Origin: Acetobacteraceae bacterium
GTDB lineage: Bacteria; Pseudomonadota; Alphaproteobacteria; Acetobacterales; Acetobacteraceae
Assembly: GCA_004843165.1 (NCBI GenBank)
Contig: CP039459.1
Coordinates: forward strand, 809,501 to 873,500
Direction of reading: 5' to 3'
DNA length: 64,000 bases
The notes beneath the pieces were generated by a model, which ran no database searches, had not been told where the DNA came from, and saw only the letters and a program-made list of their open reading frames with translations. Below, in pieces: positions 18,794-26,951 of the stretch. Each line of letters opens with the position of its first letter. Positions within the stretch are counted from its first letter, which is position 1. The position numbers and the translations under genes were made by a program.

Positions 18794-19398
18794 GTCTAGC
18801 GGCCATTCAATGGGCATGGCAACAGGAATTACCAGCAACGCAAAAGCTTGTTTTAGTCGCTATGGCCGATCATGCGAATAAGGAGGAAGGCATTTGCTGG
18901 CCCTCCTTGGAGCTTTTAGCCCACAAAACAGGTCTATGCACCCGTACGATCAAAACCGCACGCCGTCAGTTACGAGAAAAAGCCTTAATCGTCACCCTAG
19001 CACCGGGACGCTATCGCCTTTGCCATCCTTTAGAAAAATTTTCTGAGGCGCAGGGAAGCGCACGCCCCCTCTCTCAAAATCTCTCGAGGGACTCTCGTGT
19101 CCTTCAGAGGGAATCTTACAAACGCAAAGAGGAATCTTTTTCCCCCTCCTATAAGAACCCAAAGAATAACCCTCACTTAAACCCTGAAAAAAACACACCC
19201 GAAGAAAACGAGCCTGATGGATTCAGCCTCAAAGAAAGCCACTTTTTTCAGACATGGCATCGCCATGAAAAAAATGGCTTTCGGGAGCTTGCCGATATAC
19301 GAAAGACCAATCCTGCGGAAGCCAGAAAAGCGATGATTTCGCTCATGCAAAATCTCACCCCAAGACTGGTTCCAATGATTTTAGGAGAAGATTCATAA
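18790..19398 (+). CDS. Helix-turn-helix protein of phage replication-initiator type
   Basis: A 202-residue protein whose N-terminal 80 residues form an HTH_36-like winged helix: TQKLVLVAMADHANKEEG, then CWPSLELLAHKTGLCTRTIK as the recognition-helix region and a wing with LIVTLAPGRYRL. Such domains occur in phage and plasmid replication initiators and in accessory regulators. The middle is Ser/Pro/Asn-rich linker, followed by a short C-terminal helical part. It starts within the ATGA overlap with the previous gene and overlaps the next one in TAATG, so the three are a tight operon, probably a mobile-element remnant. Confidence 0.75.
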   Translation: MSLAAIQWAWQQELPATQKLVLVAMADHANKEEGICWPSLELLAHKTGLCTRTIKTARRQLREKALIVTLAPGRYRLCHPLEKFSEAQGSARPLSQNLSRDSRVLQRESYKRKEESFSPSYKNPKNNPHLNPEKNTPEENEPDGFSLKESHFFQTWHRHEKNGFRELADIRKTNPAEARKAMISLMQNLTPRLVPMILGEDS

Positions 19399-20033
19399 TG
19401 AACACAAATAAATCTTATTTAATTCAAAATTATTCTAAAGTAAAAAAAAGTAACAAACGTAAATCTATGACAAAAAAAACAGATCCTATTCTTCGCCCGA
19501 CCAAAGAGCGGCGTTTAAAACCTGATTATGAAAAATCTCTCTCCGGAAAGCGGGAAAAGGCCAAAACCCTTTTGGAAATGGAGCGCCGTAAGATCATTAC
19601 GGGCGCAGAGCTTCAAGCCGCAGAGCGCTGGCTGGCGGATTATATTTTCAGCACCGAAGGGTATGGGGATTTTCAATATGATCCTCCCTCTGCCAAAAGC
19701 CTTGCTTTGACAAAAAAATACGGCCCAGGAGATCGCCATACATTTGAAATCGCTAAAGGGAGATCCTGGACACGCATTAAGAAAGTACGTGCGGCCTTAG
19801 GGCTTTGCGGGCATCTCCGGCTTAAATTGCTTCTGGTCGATCAGCTTTCTTTTACGTCTTTAGGCGAGAAATTCTACCCGGAACTGTCTCAAGCCAGAGC
19901 CAGAGACCGTGCCTCTATCCAATGTGCGCTGGTCTTAGAACAGCTCGCAGAACATTATGGCGATGACATCCCGCAGGAAGAAAAAGGCAAAGGCACCGAC
20001 ATCAAAAGTTTTGGGAGTTTTGGGGAGATATAA
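19398..20033 (+). CDS. DUF6456-like protein with altered C-terminus
   Basis: A 211-residue basic protein resembling the DUF6456 family found in alphaproteobacterial and phage-derived loci. Recognisable parts are EMERRKIITGAELQAAERW, then SWTRIKKVRAALG and LKLLLVDQLSFTSLGEKF, a helical DNA-binding-like core. The gene overlaps the preceding stop in TAATG. An internal ATG at MTKKTD is an alternative start. The last codons (GKGTDIKSFGSFGEI) occur again, diverged, about 525 bp downstream (20511-20549), with broken higBA genes in between. The present 3' end may therefore have been created by that insertion. Confidence 0.7.
   Translation: MNTNKSYLIQNYSKVKKSNKRKSMTKKTDPILRPTKERRLKPDYEKSLSGKREKAKTLLEMERRKIITGAELQAAERWLADYIFSTEGYGDFQYDPPSAKSLALTKKYGPGDRHTFEIAKGRSWTRIKKVRAALGLCGHLRLKLLLVDQLSFTSLGEKFYPELSQARARDRASIQCALVLEQLAEHYGDDIPQEEKGKGTDIKSFGSFGEI
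19986..20024 (+). repeat. Diverged 39-bp direct repeat flanking higBA remnant, left copy
   Basis: This stretch, the end of the DUF6456-like gene, recurs at 20511-20549 with 32 of 39 positions identical. The pair brackets the broken higBA genes. Confidence 0.6.
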
Positions 20034-20178
20034 AGAGCTCTTTACACCTATTTTAAAATGGAAAGCGCACCGCCTTTCAGATAGGGCAATAAGTCTATGG
20101 GTAACTGGAAATTGGCGTTTAACCTTTTTCGTCATAAATGATGAAATCTGCCATTTAAACTTGGCGGATTATCATTAA
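20028..20178 (+). pseudogene. higB toxin remnant, N-terminus missing
   Basis: In the frame after the DUF6456-like stop, the last 40 or so residues of a HigB/RelE-type toxin are readable: HRLSDRAISLWVTGNWRLTF and a terminal LNLADYH, which correspond to the family's GNWR core and D-Y-H end. The N-terminal half is absent, with unrelated sequence upstream. HigB toxins are ribosome-dependent mRNases; this fragment should be inactive. A higA antitoxin gene follows after 26 bp. Confidence 0.75.
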
Positions 20179-20204
20179 CCTAATGTTTATTTTGGAGAAA
20201 AATA

Positions 20205-20509
20205 ATGGCTTTAAAAATTAGAATGGAGCCCCCTATTGTGGGGGACTTCATCAAAACAGAAATCCTTGAGGCAATTGGGCTAGAGGTCACAGAAACAGCG
20301 GAAATTCTACAAGTTTCACGCCCTGCACTCTCACGCTTTATCAATGGACATTCAGAACTTTCGCCTGAAATGGCTATCGTTTAGAAAAAGCCTTTGGAAT
20401 CTCAGCCGAAACTTTGATGAAAATGCAGACTTCCCGTGACCTGTGGCAAGCAAGTCTAAAAAAAGATAAAATCCATGTAAAATCTTGGGAAAAAATGAGT
20501 GTTACTTAA
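20205..20509 (+). pseudogene. higA antitoxin gene with one-base deletion
   Basis: A good start (ATG at 20205, preceded by GGAGAAAA) opens a HigA-type Xre antitoxin: VGDFIKTEILEAIGLEVTE, then ILQVSRPALSRFINGH as the helix-turn-helix. The frame stops at 20384 after PEMAIV. Adding one base just before it restores the normal continuation (RLEKAFGISAETLMKMQ) and an end at 20509, giving about 101 residues, the usual family length. With the truncated higB upstream, the module appears dead. Confidence 0.8.
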
Positions 20510-20510
20510 G

Positions 20511-20549
20511 GCCAAAGGTACTGACATCAAAAAATTTGGGCGTTTTGAG
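20511..20549 (+). repeat. Diverged 39-bp direct repeat flanking higBA remnant, right copy
   Basis: Right copy of the repeat at 19986-20024. Read in the frame of the DUF6456-like protein it gives AKGTDIKKFGRFETRDEK, plausibly the original C-terminal continuation. Confidence 0.6.
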
Positions 20550-20577
20550 ACCCGTGATGAAAAAAATATTTTAAATA

Positions 20578-21663
20578 TTATCGCCAGAAATCCCGCCATT
20601 TGCGTTTAATCCCTTTCGCAATCGGCAGATGCATGCTTGCATTGCCGGCAAGAATGCCTTTTTTGATAAAGGCGTCCCCAGAAAGGGTCGCCTCTCCGCA
20701 AATAATGGCCATACCGCCCATAACAGCATTATCTTTTAATAAGGCTTGCCCTGAAATACGGGCTTTACCGGAAATTTTTACATTGTCACATAAGAGCGCC
20801 TCGCCATCAAGTATTGCCTGTCCTGTTACACTGACATTATCTTTTAAAACAACTTTTCCCGAAAGCGAGGCCTCTCCGGAAATGCTTACATTGCCGTATA
20901 AATGCACCTCACCGCTCACCTTTGCCTGATCGCATATCGTCACGTTATTTTCTGCATTTGCACAGCCTGAAAAGCGAGCAAATCCGGAGATATTCACAGA
21001 ACCGGAAAGGCAGGCCTCTTCTGAAATTTCCGCATAATCTCTGGCGACAACCTGATCTTTCAGCCAGGCATTTTCAAAAACACGCACCTCATTGAGTGCC
21101 TTTGCATCCTTAGAAATCCAGCACTCTCCCGTCTGCGAGAGCGTTTGATAGCTGGAAACCACCCCGCCTAAATCGCCTTTTTTAACCTCTCTGGCGGGAA
21201 TATCTCTTAACGCTTTAAGGCGGTATTGTGCTGGAACGGCAGAACCTTCCTCTTCCCCATCGCTGCCAGTGGAAACAAATTTTTTGGCACGTTTTTCAAT
21301 GATAATTTTAAATTTTTCGCCACGCTTTAAAAGATCTGGATTTATCAAATAATAATAAAGATATCTTCCGCCTAAAAATAAGAGCAGTGCAAAACAGATC
21401 AGGCTAAAGAGAACTATCCCTGTCTGCGGATAGGTTAAAGGGTGCGCTTTAAAAAAAGAAATACCCCACAAAACCGCCTCAAAAGTACCACAGCATAGAA
21501 CATAAAGAAGAGCCAAAATTAACAAGAAGGCCGCTGCAAGCAATAGGACGATCCCAAGTGGCGGAAAGAGGAAACACAGCGCAAGAGCAAGCAGAAAACC
21601 CCCCGTTGCGAGAGGCGCTTCGTAAAGGGAATAAAAAGGAAGAAAAACCCATCCGTTCTTCAT
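20578..21663 (-). CDS. Membrane protein with C-terminal beta-helix repeats
   Basis: A 361-residue protein in two halves. The first 125 residues hold four or so hydrophobic segments (LALALCFLFPPLGIVLLLAAAF, IVLFSLICFALLLFLG), so it sits in the membrane. After a linker, residues about 185-340 are regular short repeats of the type (V/I)SG-A-L-x-DN (SGEASLSGKVVLKDN, GKARISGQALLKDN), as in left-handed parallel beta-helices and bactofilin-like or hexapeptide proteins. Catalytic residues were not recognised. It lies 230 bp downstream of the GTPase/EcsC gene group on the same strand and may belong to it. Confidence 0.75.
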   Translation of the reverse strand: MKNGWVFLPFYSLYEAPLATGGFLLALALCFLFPPLGIVLLLAAAFLLILALLYVLCCGTFEAVLWGISFFKAHPLTYPQTGIVLFSLICFALLLFLGGRYLYYYLINPDLLKRGEKFKIIIEKRAKKFVSTGSDGEEEGSAVPAQYRLKALRDIPAREVKKGDLGGVVSSYQTLSQTGECWISKDAKALNEVRVFENAWLKDQVVARDYAEISEEACLSGSVNISGFARFSGCANAENNVTICDQAKVSGEVHLYGNVSISGEASLSGKVVLKDNVSVTGQAILDGEALLCDNVKISGKARISGQALLKDNAVMGGMAIICGEATLSGDAFIKKGILAGNASMHLPIAKGIKRKWRDFWR

Positions 21664-21893
21664 AAACGCATTTCAACCTCTTAAAATCTTCTCTCTCATG
21701 GCCTGCACTTTTTTTGACATGCCACGATCACGCTAAAAATCCCCTGCATCTTATGGCGGATCAGGGATTAGGGGCTCCCTTTACCTATCCAGAAGATAAA
21801 AGGTTTTCCTAGCGTTTCTTAACCAAGCTCGCCCTATCTAAAAAATTATCAAATCTTCTAGCATTTCTAGCATTTAATGCTACATCGGCGAGT

Positions 21894-22151
21894 TTATCTT
21901 TCCCAAAAGCGTTTTTTACCGTAATCCCAAGCTTTTCCCGCTAAAAAAAGCGCAATCTCCAGCTCTGCATTTTTCCGATCATTTCGGGATTTTGGCTGTG
22001 GCCTTGAGGGCGGATTCATGGACTTTTTCACCTTTTTCCCTATACTGCAAAGCATTGAGATCAAAAGAAACAAAAAGATCAGCCCCAGAATGGCCAGCGC
22101 TAGCCATTCTGGCAGAAAATCTGCCAAAACATGCCCTATTCCAGGTCCCAT
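21894..22151 (-). CDS. Small single-pass membrane protein
   Basis: An 85-residue protein with one strong transmembrane segment at residues about 12-36 (WLALAILGLIFLFLLISML), then a basic stretch with PPSRPQPKSR and a helical tail. Its ATG follows immediately after the stop of the EcsC gene (22152), so it is surely in the same operon. Family unknown; it may be a membrane partner of the GTPase/EcsC group. Confidence 0.72.
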   Translation of the reverse strand: MGPGIGHVLADFLPEWLALAILGLIFLFLLISMLCSIGKKVKKSMNPPSRPQPKSRNDRKNAELEIALFLAGKAWDYGKKRFWER

Positions 22152-23192
22152 TTAAAATCCGTAGGGTAATTGCTTCGTACCGCCTTGTTTATTTTCAATT
22201 TGTTTTTGCGCATTGCGAATGCCAATGGGTTTTTTGATTTCTGCTGGAAGGGATGCCTTCAAATCCTGTCGGGATTCATTTTGTGCATTCTCTTCCATTT
22301 TTTTAGAAATATTTCCAACAAAGGAATCAAGAAAAGAAGAAACAACATTCTCTTTTTTCGGCATCACTTCTGGTTTAAAAATATTCTCCTCTTTTAAACC
22401 AATAAATGTATTTCTCGCCGCATCACCAATCTTATCGTTGTAAATCGCATTCATTCCGCCACCGACAACGCCGCCCAAAACAGGCACCAGCTTTGTTAAA
22501 TTCACAAGGCCGGTTGCGCCGGCTTTCGTCACAAAGCGAAAACCAATCGCCTGATTGATTTTTTTGAGCATCGCCCCGCTAATATATGTATTAATAAAGT
22601 TGGAAGCGAGTTTTTGGGTAAATTGAACGCCTGCACTCCGTAAAGTATCCTGCATCGCCTTCCCCAGTAAACAGGCGAAAGCAAGCGTTCTGACTTTATC
22701 ATGCCGAATATCGTGTCCCCCCATATGGGCAATCGCCGCAATCATTTTGAGCTGAATATAGAGTATGGATGCCATATCCGCCGGGATAGCCACCGGCAGC
22801 GTTGCGATTCCGCCGAGTCCTGTTGCGAAACCACTCATACCAGCCTTACTATTTTGCCAGCGGATTAAAGAATTTGCGGCGACAAGGCGATTTCCCCGAT
22901 GACTGGCAAGATACTGCTCTGCCATTTCCTCCGCCGTGCCGAGCATGCCAACGCCATCAATGGCTTTATCATACGCCCATTCCATTGCCTGAGTGATTAC
23001 AGACACTTCCTGCATCTTATCTGTCATCTTCTTTTTTCTCTTCCTGAATCTCTTGTGGCAACTTTTTTTAGCCTCTGATTCTCTGAAATTTTTCAAAGCC
23101 GTTTGGGGATCAAGCAACGCTTTTTCCAAACTGGCGTTGCGCTGTTTCGAGGATTCCTGAAATAGTTTGGCCCTCTTTTCAAAAGCGTTCAA
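22152..23192 (-). CDS. EcsC-family protein
   Basis: A 346-residue protein. After a very basic N-terminal 55 residues comes an EcsC-type domain: AMEWAYDKAIDGVGMLG, AGMSGFATGLGGIATLPVAIPADM and LVPVLGGVVGGGMNAIYN, a glycine-rich pattern in which amphipathic helices probably contact membrane. EcsC domains are linked to secretion control in Bacillus and turn up in phage-conflict loci elsewhere; the biochemical role is unknown. An internal ATG before TDKMQEV gives a version without the basic leader. The gene is 26 bp downstream of the tail-anchored protein gene in the GTPase operon. Confidence 0.82.
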   Translation of the reverse strand: MNAFEKRAKLFQESSKQRNASLEKALLDPQTALKNFRESEAKKSCHKRFRKRKKKMTDKMQEVSVITQAMEWAYDKAIDGVGMLGTAEEMAEQYLASHRGNRLVAANSLIRWQNSKAGMSGFATGLGGIATLPVAIPADMASILYIQLKMIAAIAHMGGHDIRHDKVRTLAFACLLGKAMQDTLRSAGVQFTQKLASNFINTYISGAMLKKINQAIGFRFVTKAGATGLVNLTKLVPVLGGVVGGGMNAIYNDKIGDAARNTFIGLKEENIFKPEVMPKKENVVSSFLDSFVGNISKKMEENAQNESRQDLKASLPAEIKKPIGIRNAQKQIENKQGGTKQLPYGF

Positions 23193-23218
23193 AAATTTCC
23201 GAGCTTTTTTCCTCAGCT

Positions 23219-23989
23219 CTAAGTCAGATCGCTTTCCGACAAATCCTGAAAATACGGGGCGGTCTGTTCCATTTTTCCTATAGGATTGTTGAAAACCTGC
23301 TGATCCAATTTGGAGCTGTTGTCTTTCACCGGATGCGCCGTCATTGAAATGCTCTTTTTCTTTGTCTGGCAGGCGTGCAGGGCTAACCCTCCGACGACAA
23401 CCAGCGTAATGCCGGCGACAATCCAGAGCATTTTCCTGTCCAAAGGGCGGATGTCAACGCCGCCTTTTTGACCATTATCAGGGGAAAAATCTTCCGGAAC
23501 CCCCAGAAAGGCTTTACTAGCAAACCATGTGCCCTGTTTTTGCCTCTGAAAATTTACCAGCATTTCCGCAATTTCACGCTTTTCCTGTGCCGTTCCAAGC
23601 TGATTAAGGCGTTCAATGGCTTCCAAAAGTTGCAGATTATTTTCTAATCCAATTTCTGCCCCCTCTAAAAGACCAGAAAGATTTTGGATTGGCTCGTCTG
23701 TTTTTAAAAAAGCCGTCAGAAAAACGGTTCGCCCCTCAATATCCTCGCCGGCAGGGGTTGTGAGCAAAAAAACATTCTCTCCTGTCCGGCGAACAGCCTG
23801 TCCTAAAACTGTCTGCGCCCCGTAGGTTCGAAACATTTGCGAAGACATGCCCCTGCCGCATCCTTGCGGCAGAGACGGCACATCGGATGCCGTTCCTTCA
23901 GACCATTGTCCATTATCCACTTTCACTTGATAGGAAAGCGCATGGGACTGGCGATAATTTGGCAAAATTAAAGTAATTTTAGAAACCAT
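23219..23989 (-). CDS. Membrane-anchored protein of GTPase operon, function unknown
   Basis: A 256-residue protein with a soluble N-terminal part that looks beta-rich (KITLILPNYRQSHALSYQVKV, VFLLTTPAGEDIEGRTVFLTAF) and a helical middle. A single transmembrane segment follows at about residues 188-206 (MLWIVAGITLVVVGGLALHAC), then a short tail. It lies 23 bp downstream of the GTPase gene, in the same operon. The single hydrophobic segment near the C-terminus suggests a cytoplasmic sensor or adaptor domain tied to the membrane. Not assigned to a family. Confidence 0.75.
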   Translation of the reverse strand: MVSKITLILPNYRQSHALSYQVKVDNGQWSEGTASDVPSLPQGCGRGMSSQMFRTYGAQTVLGQAVRRTGENVFLLTTPAGEDIEGRTVFLTAFLKTDEPIQNLSGLLEGAEIGLENNLQLLEAIERLNQLGTAQEKREIAEMLVNFQRQKQGTWFASKAFLGVPEDFSPDNGQKGGVDIRPLDRKMLWIVAGITLVVVGGLALHACQTKKKSISMTAHPVKDNSSKLDQQVFNNPIGKMEQTAPYFQDLSESDLT

Positions 23990-24012
23990 GATTTTTCCCC
24001 TTTATGAGAAAA

Positions 24013-24870
24013 TTATTTTCCGGCAACTTTGCGTAAAATATTTGGGAAAAAGAATTTAAAGAGATCCAAGCTGCCGCAACTCATCGGCTCAATCGTTTTG
24101 AGCTGTTTACGGAACGTACCAAGCTCTTTTTTCATCAACGGCTGCATCAGCGACAGAAAAAGATTTAAGCTGGGCGCAATATTTTCTAAAATTTCCTCTC
24201 GGTCTTCCGGCGTTGCATGTGCGATATAGCGAGCAGGGAAACCTTCCAACTGATCATATTTATTTAAAAGGACACTCACAAGCGGGCGTTTGCCTTCAGG
24301 AAAATAAGAAATCTGAGAGGCTAGAAAACGCATATCTTCTAAAATACGCCACCCCTCTCCCTGCTGTTCTTTCAGCGCCAATTTAAGTTTAATACCATCT
24401 TGCGCCATTTCCTCTAAATCAAGAGCCTGAAGCTCTTTGAAAAATTTGGGGAAATCGATGAGATAGAAAATAAGATCCGCCCCCTCAAGGACTTTGCTCC
24501 AATAGCGTTCTTTGTCCTCGTCTTCGCCGCCGACATTGATCCCCTCTTTGACATTAAAACAGATATTTTCCCCGTCCGGAAAAGGGTAATCAATGCGGAA
24601 ACTCTCAACCTTTTCAACGCCTGTTGTATTCACATGGCCTTTATGCGGCTCCTCTTTCTGAAGGCAGCTGATAAAAGAATCTTTACCACTTGCGGTTGCG
24701 CCTAAAACAGCAATATTTTTACCATTCCACCAAGCACCAACTTCTTTGAGCAAAGACGCTGCCCAGTTTTCCCAATTTTCTGCCACGTAAGAGGTAATTC
24801 TCTCTACGACCAAAGTCGCTAGCGGTGCGCCAACTGTTTTTGCAAGCTTGCCGAATACACGCATAACCAT
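24013..24870 (-). CDS. GTPase-like P-loop NTPase
   Basis: A 285-residue protein with an amphipathic N-terminal helix region (residues 1-50) before the P-loop domain. The P-loop reads GATASGKDS (residues 57-65), with Asp in place of the usual Ser/Thr directly after Lys. The guanine-specificity motif NKYD is at 203-206, preceded by the hydrophobic strand LVSVLL, and ADLIFYLID forms an internal strand. The NKxD motif supports GTP binding. It is the first gene of a minus-strand operon with a tail-anchored protein, EcsC, a small membrane protein and perhaps the beta-helix protein. Three 21-bp tandem repeats lie upstream of its start. Confidence 0.8.
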   Translation of the reverse strand: MVMRVFGKLAKTVGAPLATLVVERITSYVAENWENWAASLLKEVGAWWNGKNIAVLGATASGKDSFISCLQKEEPHKGHVNTTGVEKVESFRIDYPFPDGENICFNVKEGINVGGEDEDKERYWSKVLEGADLIFYLIDFPKFFKELQALDLEEMAQDGIKLKLALKEQQGEGWRILEDMRFLASQISYFPEGKRPLVSVLLNKYDQLEGFPARYIAHATPEDREEILENIAPSLNLFLSLMQPLMKKELGTFRKQLKTIEPMSCGSLDLFKFFFPNILRKVAGK

Positions 24871-24910
24871 CAGTGATAATCCTTATTTTCTTTTGAAGAA
24901 ATTTTAATTT

Positions 24911-24973
24911 TAGTTAGACAAGTAATTATTTTAGTTAGACAAGTAATTATTTTAGTTAGACAAGTAATTATTT
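24911..24973. repeat. Three perfect 21-bp tandem repeats upstream of GTPase operon
   Basis: Copies start at 24911, 24932 and 24953. Each contains TTAGTTAGACAAGTAATTA. They lie 41-103 bp upstream of the GTPase start. A 21-bp period is two helical turns, so bound proteins would sit on the same DNA face, as in operators or iterons. Confidence 0.85.
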
Positions 24974-25102
24974 TATCATATATTTACGCCACTTAACAGA
25001 GGCTCGGCGCCATTTTCTGCCTTTTTAAGGATTTTTTTTAAGAAAAAGCTATGTCTTTCCTGATCCTTCGTTATAAAGGGTTAGTGGGGGCATTCAGATT
25101 TT

Positions 25103-25735
25103 TTGGAAAAGATTCCTATGAAAAAAATTCTCTCTTTATCCTGTTGCTTCGCATTTTCATGCTTTCTCGGCGCTGCGCCTGTTTTTATCCCCTCCGCCTA
25201 TGCCGGAACGGATATTAATGTCGGTACTTTTGCCGGCGATATTATTGCGCCCAATAGTGAAAAGCTTGGTAAAATCACCAAAAAAGGCGAAATTATTGAT
25301 CTGCAAGGCGGTGTGCCGATTGCCACAATTACCCCAATGGGACAGGTCACGAGTTTTGAGGGCACTGTCCTCGGCACGGTTTCTCAAGGCGACCGCCTCG
25401 CCGCTTATAAACTTGCGAAACAACCGATTATGAAGCAGGTTTCTGGCGATCTCTCCACAGACTCCCAATTAAATACATCTGCCTCCGCCGGTGACTATGC
25501 AGGTACGGTGACAACATCGGAAAATAAACCGATTGCTTCGATCGCTCCCAATGGCGCTATCACTGATTTAACAAGCCATCAACTTATTGGTTATGTGAAT
25601 GAACAAGGCCAGGTCACAGCACTCAACGATCAGATTTTAGGCACAGTCGGGCCGGGCGATAAATTCGCCGCCTATAATCTCGCCCGAAATGCCCCTTCTG
25701 CCAATCCTGCCTCGGCCAACAGCCCCTCTACGTAA
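25103..25735 (+). CDS. Secreted repeat protein, family A (two repeats)
   Basis: A 210-residue exported protein with a Sec signal ending near SAYAG (residue 35; a second ATG at residue 6 is an equally good start). The mature part has two copies of a domain of about 60 residues built from short strands and turns: Gly-Asp/Asn-x-I, G-x-I-x-D, I-G-x-V, G-x-V and a final LG-T-V...AAYKLA/AAYNLA. This resembles what databases call 5-fold beta-flower proteins, though I cannot confirm it. Close paralogues lie at 26323, 26952, 27608 and 53023. The role is unknown; the location is envelope or extracellular. Confidence 0.8.
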   Translation: MEKIPMKKILSLSCCFAFSCFLGAAPVFIPSAYAGTDINVGTFAGDIIAPNSEKLGKITKKGEIIDLQGGVPIATITPMGQVTSFEGTVLGTVSQGDRLAAYKLAKQPIMKQVSGDLSTDSQLNTSASAGDYAGTVTTSENKPIASIAPNGAITDLTSHQLIGYVNEQGQVTALNDQILGTVGPGDKFAAYNLARNAPSANPASANSPST

Positions 25736-25745
25736 GAACTGCTTT

Positions 25746-26201
25746 ATGTCTAAATCCCTCTCTCTGCCCTTCTTTTTTGCGTTTATGGCGCTTTATGCGG
25801 CCGCACCGGCTTCGGCGCAGATTTTTCGGCCGCCAGTTCCAGCGGCACAGGCACAGCAAGGTACAGATAATGCCAACGCGGCCTTTAATAACGAAGTCAG
25901 TGCGCAAGGCGGTGCACCGCAAGCACCTTCTGGTGCAGATGATGGCGATCAAGACGGGATGAATCCCATGACACCGAGTGTCGGCGCAAATTTTTCCCAA
26001 GCCTCCAGCGGAACGGATTTACCGCCGCCCAATGATCCTGCCCCCCCTTCTCAAGAAGCTCCGGCGGAAACACCGCAAGAGCAGGCGACAGCGCAAGCCG
26101 TCAGGGGCCCGCAAATGCAAAAACAAGATATTGGCCCTGCTCAGTATCAGGGTTCCGTCAGCTCGCAAAATCTCAACCCGGCGGCAAATGCGGGGACTTA
26201 A
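25746..26201 (+). CDS. Secreted low-complexity Ala/Pro/Gln-rich protein
   Basis: From ATG 25746 the frame gives 151 residues: a clear signal peptide (LPFFFAFMALYAAAPASA) and a mature region rich in Ala, Pro, Gln and Asp, likely unstructured. A longer frame from 25689 would overlap the preceding gene by 47 bp and hide the signal peptide, so I prefer the later start. It sits 10 bp after the stop of the first family A gene, within the cluster, but does not share the repeat. Function unknown. Confidence 0.7.
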   Translation: MSKSLSLPFFFAFMALYAAAPASAQIFRPPVPAAQAQQGTDNANAAFNNEVSAQGGAPQAPSGADDGDQDGMNPMTPSVGANFSQASSGTDLPPPNDPAPPSQEAPAETPQEQATAQAVRGPQMQKQDIGPAQYQGSVSSQNLNPAANAGT

Positions 26202-26322
26202 AAAACACACTTTCTCAAATATTGCGCCGCATGTTGGGGCATAATTGACTTATTCTGGGAAAACTCTCATCGTTTCTCAGAAAACATCTATTTTTTGCCA
26301 TAGAAATTAAAGGATAAAGAGA

Positions 26323-26877
26323 ATGAGAAAAAAAACGTTTTTAGGCCTTTCTCCTCTATTTTTAGCATTTTCATTTTTAACAGCTCCCCTTGCCCATGCG
26401 CAGGATGCCGGCATCTATGCGGGGCAGGTAAAAACACCTCAAGGGGCTTTTGTCGGCAATATTTCCCAAACAGGTGCCATTACCGATGGCAGCACCGGCA
26501 CGCAAATTGGCTATGTGAATGCCAATGGCCAAGTTTCCGCACCGGATGGAACCCCGCTCGGTGTTGCCTCTAATGGCAATAAGCTGACCGCCTATAATAT
26601 GGCGCTCAATGCACGTCCCGGCGGTGCGCAAACCCCTGTCAGCGGTGCCGCATCCTATGCCGGTGACATCAAAGACAGCAGCGGCAATATTATCGGCTCC
26701 ATTTCGCCCTCCGGCGTCATTACCGATGCCGCCACCTCTTTACCTGTCGGCACAATTGACGCAAAAGGCCAAGTGAGTGATCTCAACCACAAACCACTTG
26801 GCACGGCACCTGCCGGCAACCGTCTTGCCGCTTTCCAAGTAGCACGCCGTGCAGCAGATAATGGCGGCAATAGCTAA
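26323..26877 (+). CDS. Secreted repeat protein, family A (two repeats)
   Basis: A 184-residue protein with a signal peptide (LFLAFSFLTAPLAHAQD) and two family A domains. The first is GQVKTPQGAFVGNISQTGAI with GTPLGVASNGNKLTAYNMA; the second is GDIKDSSGNIIGSISPSGVI, ending LGTAPAGNRLAAFQVA. The start is well supported by AAAGGATAAAGAG upstream. It has its own upstream region of 120 bp but probably shares function with the neighbouring paralogues. Confidence 0.85.
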   Translation: MRKKTFLGLSPLFLAFSFLTAPLAHAQDAGIYAGQVKTPQGAFVGNISQTGAITDGSTGTQIGYVNANGQVSAPDGTPLGVASNGNKLTAYNMALNARPGGAQTPVSGAASYAGDIKDSSGNIIGSISPSGVITDAATSLPVGTIDAKGQVSDLNHKPLGTAPAGNRLAAFQVARRAADNGGNS

Positions 26878-26951
26878 GTTTTTTCGTTTTTTAGAGACAA
26901 GGGGAAATTTAACATTTCGCCTTGTCTGTTTCTTTATTTACTGAAAATTTT

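Noticed and set aside
20600-20929. Plus-strand frame opposite the beta-helix repeats
   Set aside because: It is an antisense shadow of the regular repeats.
25689-25745. Longer N-terminus for the Ala/Pro/Gln-rich secreted protein
   Set aside because: It overlaps the preceding gene and would bury a perfect signal peptide that begins at 25746.
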